From: an uncultured Clostridia bacterium
GTDB lineage: Bacteria; Bacillota; Clostridia; Christensenellales; Pumilibacteraceae
Direction of reading: 5' to 3'
DNA: 10,681 nt
Assembly: GCA_947588325.1 (NCBI GenBank)
Contig: CANPYH010000042.1
Span: forward strand, 1 to 10,681
Shown: in pieces, positions 1 to 6,899 of the stretch
Position numbering within the stretch: position 1 is the stretch's first letter
Layout: every line of letters starts with the position of its first letter
The notes under the pieces: generated by a model
The model's input: only the letters and a program-made list of their open reading frames with translations
Databases searched by the model: none
Told to the model about the DNA's origin: nothing
Translations under genes and position numbers: made by a program

Positions 1-521
1 CGCCCATCTCCTTTGCGATCGTTTCCGTCTCCGCGACGGCGACCTTCGCAATGCTCCGTAACAACCCTTGGTACGCGATTGCGTCGGGCTTTTTCTTCGG
101 GGTAGCGGGGCTTGTTACCGCCTTTATGTTCGGTCGTACAGCCTTTTACAACCCGCTTGTATCCATACTCCCGCGCACCTTTGTGGGAATCACGGGTTAC
201 GGAGTATACGTCCTTATCGCTCTGATATTGAAACCCATGAAGCGCGAAGGGGTTCGTCAATCCGTTGCGCTCGCCTTCGGCGGGGCGTTCACTGCCCTGG
301 CGAATACGGTTTACACATTGACCTGTCTGTGGCTGTTCGCCAAAGGGGATCCGCTCTTTGCGGCATTTAACGCGGTGTTCCTTACCAACATACTTCCCGA
401 GCTTGGTCTGGCGACGGTCATTACGCCCATATTGACGCTCGGAGTGCGCAGGGGGCTCAGGCTGGGCACAGACGGACGGCCGCGCAAGAAACAGCCCGCT
501 GCGGCCGAAGGAGAGAATTAA
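1..521 (+). CDS. ECF transporter S component, 3' part (substrate probably pantothenate)
   Basis: The reading frame is open from base 3 and crosses the left edge, so the N-terminus lies outside the window and the first internal ATG at 51 is not the true start. About 172 residues are visible. They are very hydrophobic, with at least four membrane segments and the loop NPLVSILPR typical of the vitamin-binding S components of energy-coupling factor transporters (the ECF_trnsprt-type family). The C-terminus is basic and cytosolic-looking (RRGLRL, RPRKKQP). S components sit in the membrane and bind a vitamin or cofactor precursor; a shared T component and two ATPases supply energy. The stop codon is 1 bp before coaX, so the two are probably translated together. 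Because CoaX phosphorylates pantothenate, pantothenate uptake is the most economical guess for the substrate, but nothing in the visible protein proves it. The family call is fairly firm; the substrate is inference. Confidence 0.75.
   Translation, partial: PISFAIVSVSATATFAMLRNNPWYAIASGFFFGVAGLVTAFMFGRTAFYNPLVSILPRTFVGITGYGVYVLIALILKPMKREGVRQSVALAFGGAFTALANTVYTLTCLWLFAKGDPLFAAFNAVFLTNILPELGLATVITPILTLGVRRGLRLGTDGRPRKKQPAAAEGEN
507..513 (+). promoter_or_regulatory. Shine-Dalgarno for coaX, supports TTG start
   Basis: GAAGGAG lies inside the last codons of the transporter gene, 9 bases before the TTG at 523. No ATG or GTG nearby would include the invariant N-terminal DIGNTN phosphate-binding motif, so this site fixes the TTG as the coaX start. 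Confidence 0.75.
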
Positions 522-522
522 A

Positions 523-1290
523 TTGCTGCTTGCTATCGACATTGGCAACACCAACATTAAAATAGGCGTTTTCGATGGGGACAGGCTCCTTCATTCTTTC
601 CGTCTTTCCACCCTGCAACAGCGCACGGGGGACGAGTACGGGCTGGACATACTCTCTCAATTCCGCACCAAAGGCATTGCGCCGGAGAGCGTTAACGGCG
701 CGATTATGTCCTCGGTCAAACCCGGACTCAACTACACCTTCGAGCACGTCTGCGATTACTACCTCGGAGCCAAACCTTTGGTGGTCGGTTCGGGGATCAA
801 GACGGGCATTAACATTAAATACGACAACCCCAAAGAGGTGGGCGCGGACAGAATAGTCAATTCCGTCGCGGCGTATTACCTCTACGGCGGGCCTTGCATT
901 ACCATCGATTGCGGCACGGCAACCACCTTCAACGTCATCAGCGAGAAGGGCGAGTTCCTCGGCGGGGCGATCGGGCACGGGCTTAAAAGCGCGGCGGACG
1001 CGCTCTCCCAGGCGGCGGAGAAACTGCCCAAGATCGAGCTTACGCTTCCACCGAAAGTAGTGGGACGGACGACGATAACCAATATGCAGTCGGGCTTGCT
1101 CCAAGGGTACATCGGCATGGCGGAACGCATCGTTCGGCTTATGAAGGAAGAGACGGGGTACCGCGACGCAAAGGTGGTCGCGACGGGCGGACTTTCGGAG
1201 ATTATCCGCAAGAACAGCAACGTTATCGACATAACGGACAGAACGCTCACACTCCGCGGGCTGAACATTATATATAAACTCAACCAATGA
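523..1290 (+). CDS. coaX: Type III pantothenate kinase
   Basis: CoaX phosphorylates pantothenate to 4'-phosphopantothenate with ATP, the first step of coenzyme A synthesis, in the cytosol. It belongs to the ASKHA fold and, unlike type I kinases, is not feedback-inhibited by CoA. At 255 residues it is of normal length. Motifs in order: DIGNTNIKIGVF (phosphate 1, residues 6-17), GIKTGI then GADRIVN (91-113, with the catalytic Asp109 of GADR), DCGTATTFNVI (129-139, phosphate 2), GGAIGHGL (147-154) and MQSGLLQGYIG (188-198), then ATGGL (220-224). The start is a TTG with a good Shine-Dalgarno, 1 bp after the stop of the ECF S component, so the pair forms a tight pantothenate uptake and activation unit. 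One oddity is GGAIGHGL: most relatives have a Pro where His152 stands. Identification is secure. Confidence 0.95.
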   Translation: MLLAIDIGNTNIKIGVFDGDRLLHSFRLSTLQQRTGDEYGLDILSQFRTKGIAPESVNGAIMSSVKPGLNYTFEHVCDYYLGAKPLVVGSGIKTGINIKYDNPKEVGADRIVNSVAAYYLYGGPCITIDCGTATTFNVISEKGEFLGGAIGHGLKSAADALSQAAEKLPKIELTLPPKVVGRTTITNMQSGLLQGYIGMAERIVRLMKEETGYRDAKVVATGGLSEIIRKNSNVIDITDRTLTLRGLNIIYKLNQ

Positions 1291-1293
1291 TAT

Positions 1294-1310
1294 TATCTCC
1301 AGCCGAGATA
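1294..1310. other. Short inverted repeat between coaX and hom
   Basis: TATCTC, a 5-base loop CAGCC, then GAGATA form a perfect 6-bp stem just after the coaX stop. No U-run follows, so it is a poor terminator; it may be a weak processing or attenuation hairpin, or chance. The 61-bp gap contains no convincing promoter. Confidence 0.25.
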
Positions 1311-1351
1311 TTAACTCAATTAACGCTTTATCGGATAGCACAGAGAACAGT

Positions 1352-2629
1352 ATGAAAACAGTAAACGTAGCAATAATGGGAATAGGCACCGTCGGCGGCG
1401 GAACGTATCGGATACTTACCGAGCACCGCGATTTTCTCATGAAAACGCAGGGGATAGACTTCCGCGTCAAGAAGGTGTTAGACAAGAACCTCGAGCGTAT
1501 CCGCAGTTTCGGTATACCCGAAGCAGCGGCGGCGAGCAGCCCCGACGAGATCGCGGCGGACAAGGATATCTCTCTCGTAGTCGAGACTATGGGGGGAGTA
1601 GAGCCCGCCAAGACCTTTATCGAGAAAATGCTCCTCGCGGGCAAGGACGTCGTTACCGCTAACAAGGAGCTTATATCCAAGCATTGGGCGTCCCTCGAAG
1701 CCACCGCAAAGAAGGGCGGCGCGGGCTTATACTTCGAAGCCTCGTGCGTGGGCGGCGTGCCTATCATTCGCGCCCTGCAGGAGAGCTTACAAGCCAATCT
1801 TATCAACTCCATAGTCGGCATTATCAACGGCACTACCAACTACATCCTCACCAAAATGACGGAGGAGGGAATGAGCTACGAGGCGGCGCTTGCCGAGGCG
1901 CAACAGCTCGGCTACGCCGAATTCGACCCGACCGCCGACGTCGAGGGCTTCGACGCGTCATACAAGCTCTCCATACTCTCTTCGCTCGCCTTCCACACCT
2001 GTGTGCCCTATACCTGCGTGTACCGCGAGGGCATTACCAAGGTCACCAAAACGGATATCCGCATGGCGGGGGAGATGGGGTACGTCATTAAGCTGCTGGC
2101 TATAGGCAAGCGTGCGAGGGACCGTATCGAAGTGCGCGTTCATCCGACCTTTGTGCCCAAGTCGCACCCTCTCGCGGGTGTGGGCGGCAGCTTCAACGCC
2201 GTGTTCGTCAACGGCGATTTCGTCGACGACCTGATGTTCTACGGCAGAGGCGCGGGCGCGAACCCGACGGGCAGCGCGATAGTCAGCGACATTGTGTACG
2301 CCTCCAAGCGCGTCTCCCCGCTATACTCCGACTTCGACAACAACGGCAAAGCGGAGGACGGAGTGGAGATAGCCACCGATTTCGTCGGTAAGTACTACAT
2401 CTCCATAACCGTCAACGACGCACCCGGCGTGCTTGCCGCGCTCTCCAACGTTTTCGCCAAGAATAACGTGAGTATCGAGAACCTCATACAGAAGGGAGAG
2501 AAGGGACGCGCCGCAATATTTTTCCTCACCCACGCCTGCAATGAGAGCGACGTTCGCCGCGCAGTGGCGGAAATAGAAAGTCAAAGCGGCGAAAGCAGGG
2601 TGGAAAACATCATACGCGTCCTCGAGTGA
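1352..2629 (+). CDS. hom: Homoserine dehydrogenase with ACT domain
   Basis: The enzyme reduces aspartate semialdehyde to homoserine with NAD(P)H, the branch step leading to threonine and methionine. The 425 residues match the monofunctional ACT-containing class. A Rossmann domain starts at once with GIGTVGGG (residues 10-17), followed by TANK with Lys105. The catalytic domain carries INGTTNYILTKM (158-169), AEAQQLGYAEFDPTADVEG (181-199) and the Asp201/Lys205 pair of DASYK used in hydride transfer. GRGAGANPTGSA (298-309) closes the active site. Residues about 348-425 are an ACT domain (YYISITVNDAPGVLAALSNV), which normally mediates threonine feedback. ATG 1352 is chosen because the nucleotide-binding motif begins only nine codons later; its Shine-Dalgarno is weak. 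It lies 61 bp after coaX and could be cotranscribed or have its own undetected promoter. No ThrB, ThrC or aspartokinase is in view. Confidence 0.96.
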   Translation: MKTVNVAIMGIGTVGGGTYRILTEHRDFLMKTQGIDFRVKKVLDKNLERIRSFGIPEAAAASSPDEIAADKDISLVVETMGGVEPAKTFIEKMLLAGKDVVTANKELISKHWASLEATAKKGGAGLYFEASCVGGVPIIRALQESLQANLINSIVGIINGTTNYILTKMTEEGMSYEAALAEAQQLGYAEFDPTADVEGFDASYKLSILSSLAFHTCVPYTCVYREGITKVTKTDIRMAGEMGYVIKLLAIGKRARDRIEVRVHPTFVPKSHPLAGVGGSFNAVFVNGDFVDDLMFYGRGAGANPTGSAIVSDIVYASKRVSPLYSDFDNNGKAEDGVEIATDFVGKYYISITVNDAPGVLAALSNVFAKNNVSIENLIQKGEKGRAAIFFLTHACNESDVRRAVAEIESQSGESRVENIIRVLE

Positions 2630-2640
2630 GGAAAATTCGC

Positions 2641-2662
2641 ATAAAAATACCGCTATTTTTAT
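2641..2662 (+). terminator. AT-only hairpin after hom, possible weak terminator
   Basis: ATAAAAATA, loop CCGC, TATTTTTAT is a perfect 9-bp stem-loop starting 12 bp after the hom stop, with T-rich DNA following. The stem has no G-C pair, so it would be weak as a Rho-independent terminator. It sits directly upstream of the next gene's promoter and separates the two units. Confidence 0.4.
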
Positions 2663-2671
2663 CGATTTTAT

Positions 2672-2701
2672 TTGACAATCGACGTGAGTATAATATATAC
2701 T
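2672..2701 (+). promoter_or_regulatory. Sigma-70-type promoter of the surface-protein gene
   Basis: A perfect -35 TTGACA lies at 2672-2677. Two usable -10 boxes follow: TATATA at 2694-2699 (16-bp spacer) and TATACT at 2696-2701 (18-bp spacer). The exact TATAAT at 2689-2694 is only 11 bp from the -35 and is unlikely to be used with it. The transcript would carry a leader of about 40-45 bases with AAGGAG at 2736-2741, 8 bases before the ATG at 2750. Strong promoter plus strong ribosome binding site suggests high expression. Confidence 0.75.
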
Positions 2702-2749
2702 TAGTCTGTTAAGCCATAAAACGAGTAACCAATCGAAGGAGAAATCCAA

Positions 2750-5700
2750 ATGTCAAAAACAGTAAGCAAGATAATTGCCGTAACCGCAGCGCTCGTACTT
2801 GCGTTTGCGTTTATGATAACCGGCGCCTTTCTGCAATTCGGAAGCGCTTCTTCCGTAAACGCGGCGGCAACGGAAATTGTCGATGCGAAGATCGTTGACC
2901 GCGTCGCATACGGCAGCGACATCACCGTCCCCGACGGAACCAACGCGACCGTAACGGTCAAGACCCCGGGCGGCACCGAAGTCGAACCCGTAGGAGGCAA
3001 AGTCAAAGCAACCGAAGTCGGCGTTTACGAGATAACCTACGCCGCTAACGACGAGAGCCACGGCAAATACGCCAACTACACATACGGCGTTGAGTGCTAC
3101 ATGGAATACGACTACGAACTCATAGTCGATAACAGCAAAGTCGTAGTCCCGACCTACCGCAAAATAGGCGACGCTTTCGAGCTTCCCACCGCAACCTTAT
3201 ATTATAATGATGAGGACGAGAACGCCCTTCTCCCCGTGAGAGCGGCAGACGGCGGTAACGCGGTATTCGCGAAAGTAACCGCACCCGACGGCACCGTCAG
3301 TACGTTCGGCAAGGCCGATCTCGACGCAGGTAAGTCCATTACGCCCGACAAAGGCGGTATGTACTTCATCACATACTACGCCAAAGTGGGCGGCGGCGAC
3401 AATATCGAGAGTGTTGACTACACCGTTCAGGTGCAGAACAACTTCGAAGATACCAAAGACCCGACGATGACCATCAACGGTATCAACCAGAGCGGTTCGA
3501 CCAACGCCAAGTTCGACGTTCAGCCCGCAACCGTCTCGGATAACTTCGACGGCAATCGCGTAGTCATGGAAATATCCGTCAAGCACACCTACGGCGAAAC
3601 CGAATACGACGTTCCCGAGGTAGTCGTGGACAAGTCCACGGGCTATGCGGCAAAAGACGCTAACGGCGCATCCCTCTTCTACAAGAAGGGCGAGAACGAG
3701 CGTTACGCATACGACGCAGACGGCAACAGACAGACCACTACCAATATTTCCGAAGCGGTTCCCGCTCGCTTCGATAACGGCAAGTTCATGTCCTTCTATC
3801 CCACGGAGGACGGCGCATACAAGCTCAGCTACCGCGCTATCGACAGCACGGGTAACGGCGAGGGCGTTGCGCCCCAGACCTTCACCCTGACGGTAGGCGA
3901 CTACACAGTGCCCGTCGTCAAGTCCTTCGACCAGAGCCTTATCCCTTCGAGATGGGGCCTCAGAGTGTTCAAGCAGGATCCCGAGGACGCAAGCGGAACG
4001 GTCGAAGTTGAGGACACGAACATTATGTTCCCGATTCCCGAGCTTATCGATAACAACGGCGACGCAAATCTCGGCGTATCCTTCACGCTCACACGCAGCC
4101 AGAACACCAAGACTTTCGTCTCCTTCTCCAATATCTATGCTACCGAGCCTTCGGACAGATCCAGAGTTTCGGGTTCGACCTCCTTCGGCGGCACTGAGAA
4201 TACCTACTACTTCTTCAGATATTGGCTCAGCAAAGATTATAACAAGGGCGCCGACGGCTTCACCGTAAGCGAGACCGACGGCAAGATCACGGGTAAGTGG
4301 ACGGTTAACGGCACTCTCGAAGCGGTTCCCGACAATACCTACTCCTTCGTGTACTACAGCGACGCGGCAGAGAAGGTGACCAAGGGCTTCTTCAACTTCG
4401 CCATGATCAAGGATTCCAACAACACGGGAACCTACACCGTCAGATACAACCGTACCGACGGCAAGAACAGCCAGTCCTCGTCCTACTCCATCGAGCTTCA
4501 GTCCTCCTTCACCGACTCGGGCATTCCCACCGTTGACTTCAAAACTCCCGATTACCTCGTATTCAGGGACTACAAGACAACGCAGTCGATAACCGACGTC
4601 AGAGCAAGCGACAGCGAGGACGCTCGTCTCGGCACCGAATATTACATCATATTCAACCAGAGCCTCAACGCAAAAGATGGCGACGACCTCAAGTTCGACG
4701 AGAACATTACCGACGAAAAAATTGCAGGTTGGCTTGACGGTGGCAACGCTATCGAACTCGGCACCTCCGCAGGCTCCAACGTATTGACCCTCGAAGTCAA
4801 GAACGGCGAATTCACCGTTACGGCAGACGACGTCAACGGCGACGAGCAGACCGCGAAGGTCAACAAGGGCAGCACCGTATACGTCGCACTCCGCGCAACC
4901 GACTCGGTAGGGCAGAGCGACTATAAAGTAACGGCTGTCGAGGTTATCGACGGCACGACGGAAGGAAGTAACTACAAGCCCGTATTCACCGAGCAGGGTC
5001 TTAACACCGCAGAGGGCAATATCGGCAAAGAGTACAACTTCGGCTCCTTCAGCATCGATTACGGCGACGCGCAGAACCGCAACTATGTAGGCTTCGAACT
5101 GTACGTCAAGCGCGTTCAGGACGCTGACGGCAAGGCAGTCAACGACCGTGACGAGACCGTCGCATTCGAGACTTACAGCGACAACGGCTCGGGCAGCACT
5201 CACAGCCTGCACGTCGACAACATCCGCTTCACCCCCAACACTTCGGGCACCTACATGCTCGTAGTCCGCGGCTTCCACGTCTCGGGCAAGAGCAGCGTTC
5301 AGCTCGCGTTCATGACCGTAGCAAGTAACGGCGGCACCGACACTGGCGTAGCGACCGCGCTTCCCGACGAGATCGATTGCAACAAGACCTACTACCTTGA
5401 ATCGGAGTACACCACCCAGCTTACGGGCGACAAGATCGGCATACTCCGTTCGATCAAGGGCGGCAGATGCTCGCTCATGGGTAACGAGTTCGTTGCCAAA
5501 GACAACGTATCCTACTACTTCAGCGACTACGCATTCATCTACAACGAAGCGACCAAAGCGGACGCTACCGATAACAGCCTTATCTCGTATAACTACACCG
5601 ACGGCAGCACGGGCGTTTACGCAGGCAAGTCCCTCTCGGCTACCAACCTGATGGAAAACGAGTATGAGAGCGTTGCGACCATGTTCGACGCAAAGGCTGC

Positions 5701-6511
5701 CGATAACAGCGAGGCAACCTTCCGTGTAGTCGGCGACACGATGCCCGCATACACGCCTATATCGAGCGGCGACAACCGTGCGTTCGTCAAACTTCCCAAC
5801 GTCAGCGCTTCTTCGGCAACGGGCAACGCCACCGAGATAACCGTGACGGTTACCGACCCGAACGGCAGCAGAGTCGAGACCACGAAAGTGGGCGACGTGC
5901 TTCCCGCAGGTTACGATGGCGGGGCTCTTGTCGGTAACGAGTTCCTGTTCGAGGCGAAGGTTGACGGCAAGTACACCGTTGTATACACCGCGGTTATGGC
6001 TAACGGCAAGACGGCAAGCGCTACCTACACCATCAAGGCGGGCGACGTCGTTGCACCTGTATTCGATATCAACTACATCGGCTCCATCAACGGCAAGAAC
6101 ATTGCAAAGGATTCGAGCGCGACCGTCAACGTTAACGACACCTTCGGATTCGCGGAGATTAAGCTCGACTCGAGCGAGACCTCTTCGACCTGCACCTACT
6201 CCAAAGTGCTTTACAACCCCGCAGGCGACGCAGTCGCAACGGTTAACCACGCAACGAGACCTTACAGCGGCACCGAGCCTTACACCTTCACGCAGGCGGG
6301 CACCTACCGCGTCGTATACAGCGTAACCGACGCAGCGGGCAACGTCTCCACCATCGACCGCTACATCACCGTTGTCGGTAAGAATCAGATTTCTTCTTCT
6401 TCGACGGCGACCCTTGCGATTGTGCTTATCATCGTAGGCGTACTCATCATCGCGGGCGTAATCATCTACATCATCAGATTCAGAAAGAGAAAGTCCAAGG
6501 ATAACAAATAA
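2750..6511 (+). CDS. Secreted, membrane-anchored multi-Ig-like surface protein
   Basis: I do not recognise a named family. The 1253 residues begin with a signal peptide: a basic MSKTVSKI start, a hydrophobic core to about residue 30, and a probable cleavage near VNAAA (36-40). The exterior part is a string of beta-rich Ig-like modules. Several end in a G-x-Y-x-x-x-Y strand: GVYEITY (91), GMYFITY (203), GAYKLSY (355), GTYTVRY (560), GTYMLVV (833), GKYTVVY (1073) and GTYRVVY (1184). Modules are often separated by short TxxPT/APVF-like linkers, as in bacterial Big-type and HYR-type folds. Residues about 870-990 look different and hold two of the four cysteines (C877, C907). A Ser-rich stalk (214-218) precedes one transmembrane helix (about 1219-1242) and a basic cytosolic tail RFRKRKSKDNK. 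There is no LPXTG, so anchoring is by the helix rather than sortase. The gene is a single unit between its own promoter and terminator. Adhesion or envelope structure is inference. Confidence 0.85.
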   Translation: MSKTVSKIIAVTAALVLAFAFMITGAFLQFGSASSVNAAATEIVDAKIVDRVAYGSDITVPDGTNATVTVKTPGGTEVEPVGGKVKATEVGVYEITYAANDESHGKYANYTYGVECYMEYDYELIVDNSKVVVPTYRKIGDAFELPTATLYYNDEDENALLPVRAADGGNAVFAKVTAPDGTVSTFGKADLDAGKSITPDKGGMYFITYYAKVGGGDNIESVDYTVQVQNNFEDTKDPTMTINGINQSGSTNAKFDVQPATVSDNFDGNRVVMEISVKHTYGETEYDVPEVVVDKSTGYAAKDANGASLFYKKGENERYAYDADGNRQTTTNISEAVPARFDNGKFMSFYPTEDGAYKLSYRAIDSTGNGEGVAPQTFTLTVGDYTVPVVKSFDQSLIPSRWGLRVFKQDPEDASGTVEVEDTNIMFPIPELIDNNGDANLGVSFTLTRSQNTKTFVSFSNIYATEPSDRSRVSGSTSFGGTENTYYFFRYWLSKDYNKGADGFTVSETDGKITGKWTVNGTLEAVPDNTYSFVYYSDAAEKVTKGFFNFAMIKDSNNTGTYTVRYNRTDGKNSQSSSYSIELQSSFTDSGIPTVDFKTPDYLVFRDYKTTQSITDVRASDSEDARLGTEYYIIFNQSLNAKDGDDLKFDENITDEKIAGWLDGGNAIELGTSAGSNVLTLEVKNGEFTVTADDVNGDEQTAKVNKGSTVYVALRATDSVGQSDYKVTAVEVIDGTTEGSNYKPVFTEQGLNTAEGNIGKEYNFGSFSIDYGDAQNRNYVGFELYVKRVQDADGKAVNDRDETVAFETYSDNGSGSTHSLHVDNIRFTPNTSGTYMLVVRGFHVSGKSSVQLAFMTVASNGGTDTGVATALPDEIDCNKTYYLESEYTTQLTGDKIGILRSIKGGRCSLMGNEFVAKDNVSYYFSDYAFIYNEATKADATDNSLISYNYTDGSTGVYAGKSLSATNLMENEYESVATMFDAKAADNSEATFRVVGDTMPAYTPISSGDNRAFVKLPNVSASSATGNATEITVTVTDPNGSRVETTKVGDVLPAGYDGGALVGNEFLFEAKVDGKYTVVYTAVMANGKTASATYTIKAGDVVAPVFDINYIGSINGKNIAKDSSATVNVNDTFGFAEIKLDSSETSSTCTYSKVLYNPAGDAVATVNHATRPYSGTEPYTFTQAGTYRVVYSVTDAAGNVSTIDRYITVVGKNQISSSSTATLAIVLIIVGVLIIAGVIIYIIRFRKRKSKDNK

Positions 6512-6529
6512 GGCGACATAGCCACGAAG

Positions 6530-6568
6530 AATGCAGTGCGACTGATCGGTTGCACTGCATTTTCCTTT
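6530..6568 (+). terminator. Rho-independent terminator of the surface-protein gene
   Basis: AATGCAGTGC (6530-6539) pairs perfectly with GCACTGCATT (6552-6561). GAC/GTT extends the stem to 13 bp including one G-U pair, leaving a 6-base loop. It is followed by TTTCCTTT. It begins 18 bp after the stop codon and fully separates this gene from the next unit. Confidence 0.88.
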
Positions 6569-6587
6569 GCCAAAGCGAGGGACAATG

Positions 6588-6745
6588 GCGGGTTAGTGCG
6601 GGTTTATGGGCGAGTTAGTGTCGGGTTGACGGTGAGTTGGCAGAAAGTTGTTTGCGAGTTGTACCGTTTAATTATCGGGTTAATTGCGGGTTAATGCTGT
6701 TTGATATTGGGTCAGGCGTGTTAGCTCGCAGGTTAAGCGAGTAAG
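6588..6745. repeat. Degenerate G/T-rich tandem array, core GRGTTR, about 10.6 bp period
   Basis: This is the main content of the 331-bp non-coding stretch at 6569-6899. Cores resembling GGGTTA or GAGTTG start at about 6590, 6600, 6612, 6623, 6634, 6645, 6656, 6664, 6677, 6688, 6697, 6709, 6718, 6730 and 6739. Several are exact GGGTTA or GAGTTG; those near 6664, 6697, 6709, 6718 and 6739 are eroded. Steps are 8-13 bp with a mean near 10.6, close to one helical turn. The plus strand is strongly G/T-biased in the first half. No reading frame of 60 codons or more lies within it. It could be a decayed minisatellite, a protein-binding array, or a transcribed RNA element; the sequence does not decide. 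Confidence 0.6.
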
Positions 6746-6864
6746 CAAGCGGGAGCAAGGGCGTTAATACGGCAATGAAAGCAGGGGGCGGCGAGTTTTA
6801 ACCGAACCGAAATAAGACGCAAAGGGAGTTTTTTGTCAAATTTATGAGTTATAGTCAATAACCC

Positions 6865-6893
6865 TTGAAATTTCACGGCGTTTGTAGTATAAT
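6865..6893 (+). promoter_or_regulatory. Near-consensus promoter for the HEPN RNase-pyrG unit (leaderless)
   Basis: TTGAAA at 6865-6870, a 17-bp spacer, then a perfect TATAAT at 6888-6893. The usual start point, about 7 bp past the -10 box, is base 6900, which is the A of the ATG. No Shine-Dalgarno precedes that ATG. The predicted mRNA is therefore leaderless or nearly so. It is the only clear promoter seen for both downstream genes. Confidence 0.82.
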
Positions 6894-6899
6894 CGGATT

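Noticed and set aside
51..53. ATG at 51 as the start of the ECF transporter component
   Set aside because: The same frame is open and hydrophobic from base 3 to the left edge, and a start here would remove membrane segments the family requires.
457..1839. A 460-codon antisense open frame across coaX and hom
   Set aside because: It spans two firmly identified genes on the other strand and has no recognisable domain or ribosome site.
2689..2694. Exact TATAAT as the -10 partner of TTGACA at 2672
   Set aside because: The spacer would be 11 bp, far too short; TATATA (16 bp) or TATACT (18 bp) just downstream fit better.
3197..6250. A 1017-codon open frame antisense to the surface-protein gene
   Set aside because: The sense frame has a signal peptide, anchor, promoter, ribosome site and terminator. 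The antisense frame reads as low-information Val/Gly/Ala/Arg-rich sequence with no motifs and arises from the C-ending codon bias of the sense gene.
6588..6745. Reading the GRGTTR array as a CRISPR array
   Set aside because: The units are about 10-11 bp, degenerate, and have no spacers of even length or neighbouring cas genes.
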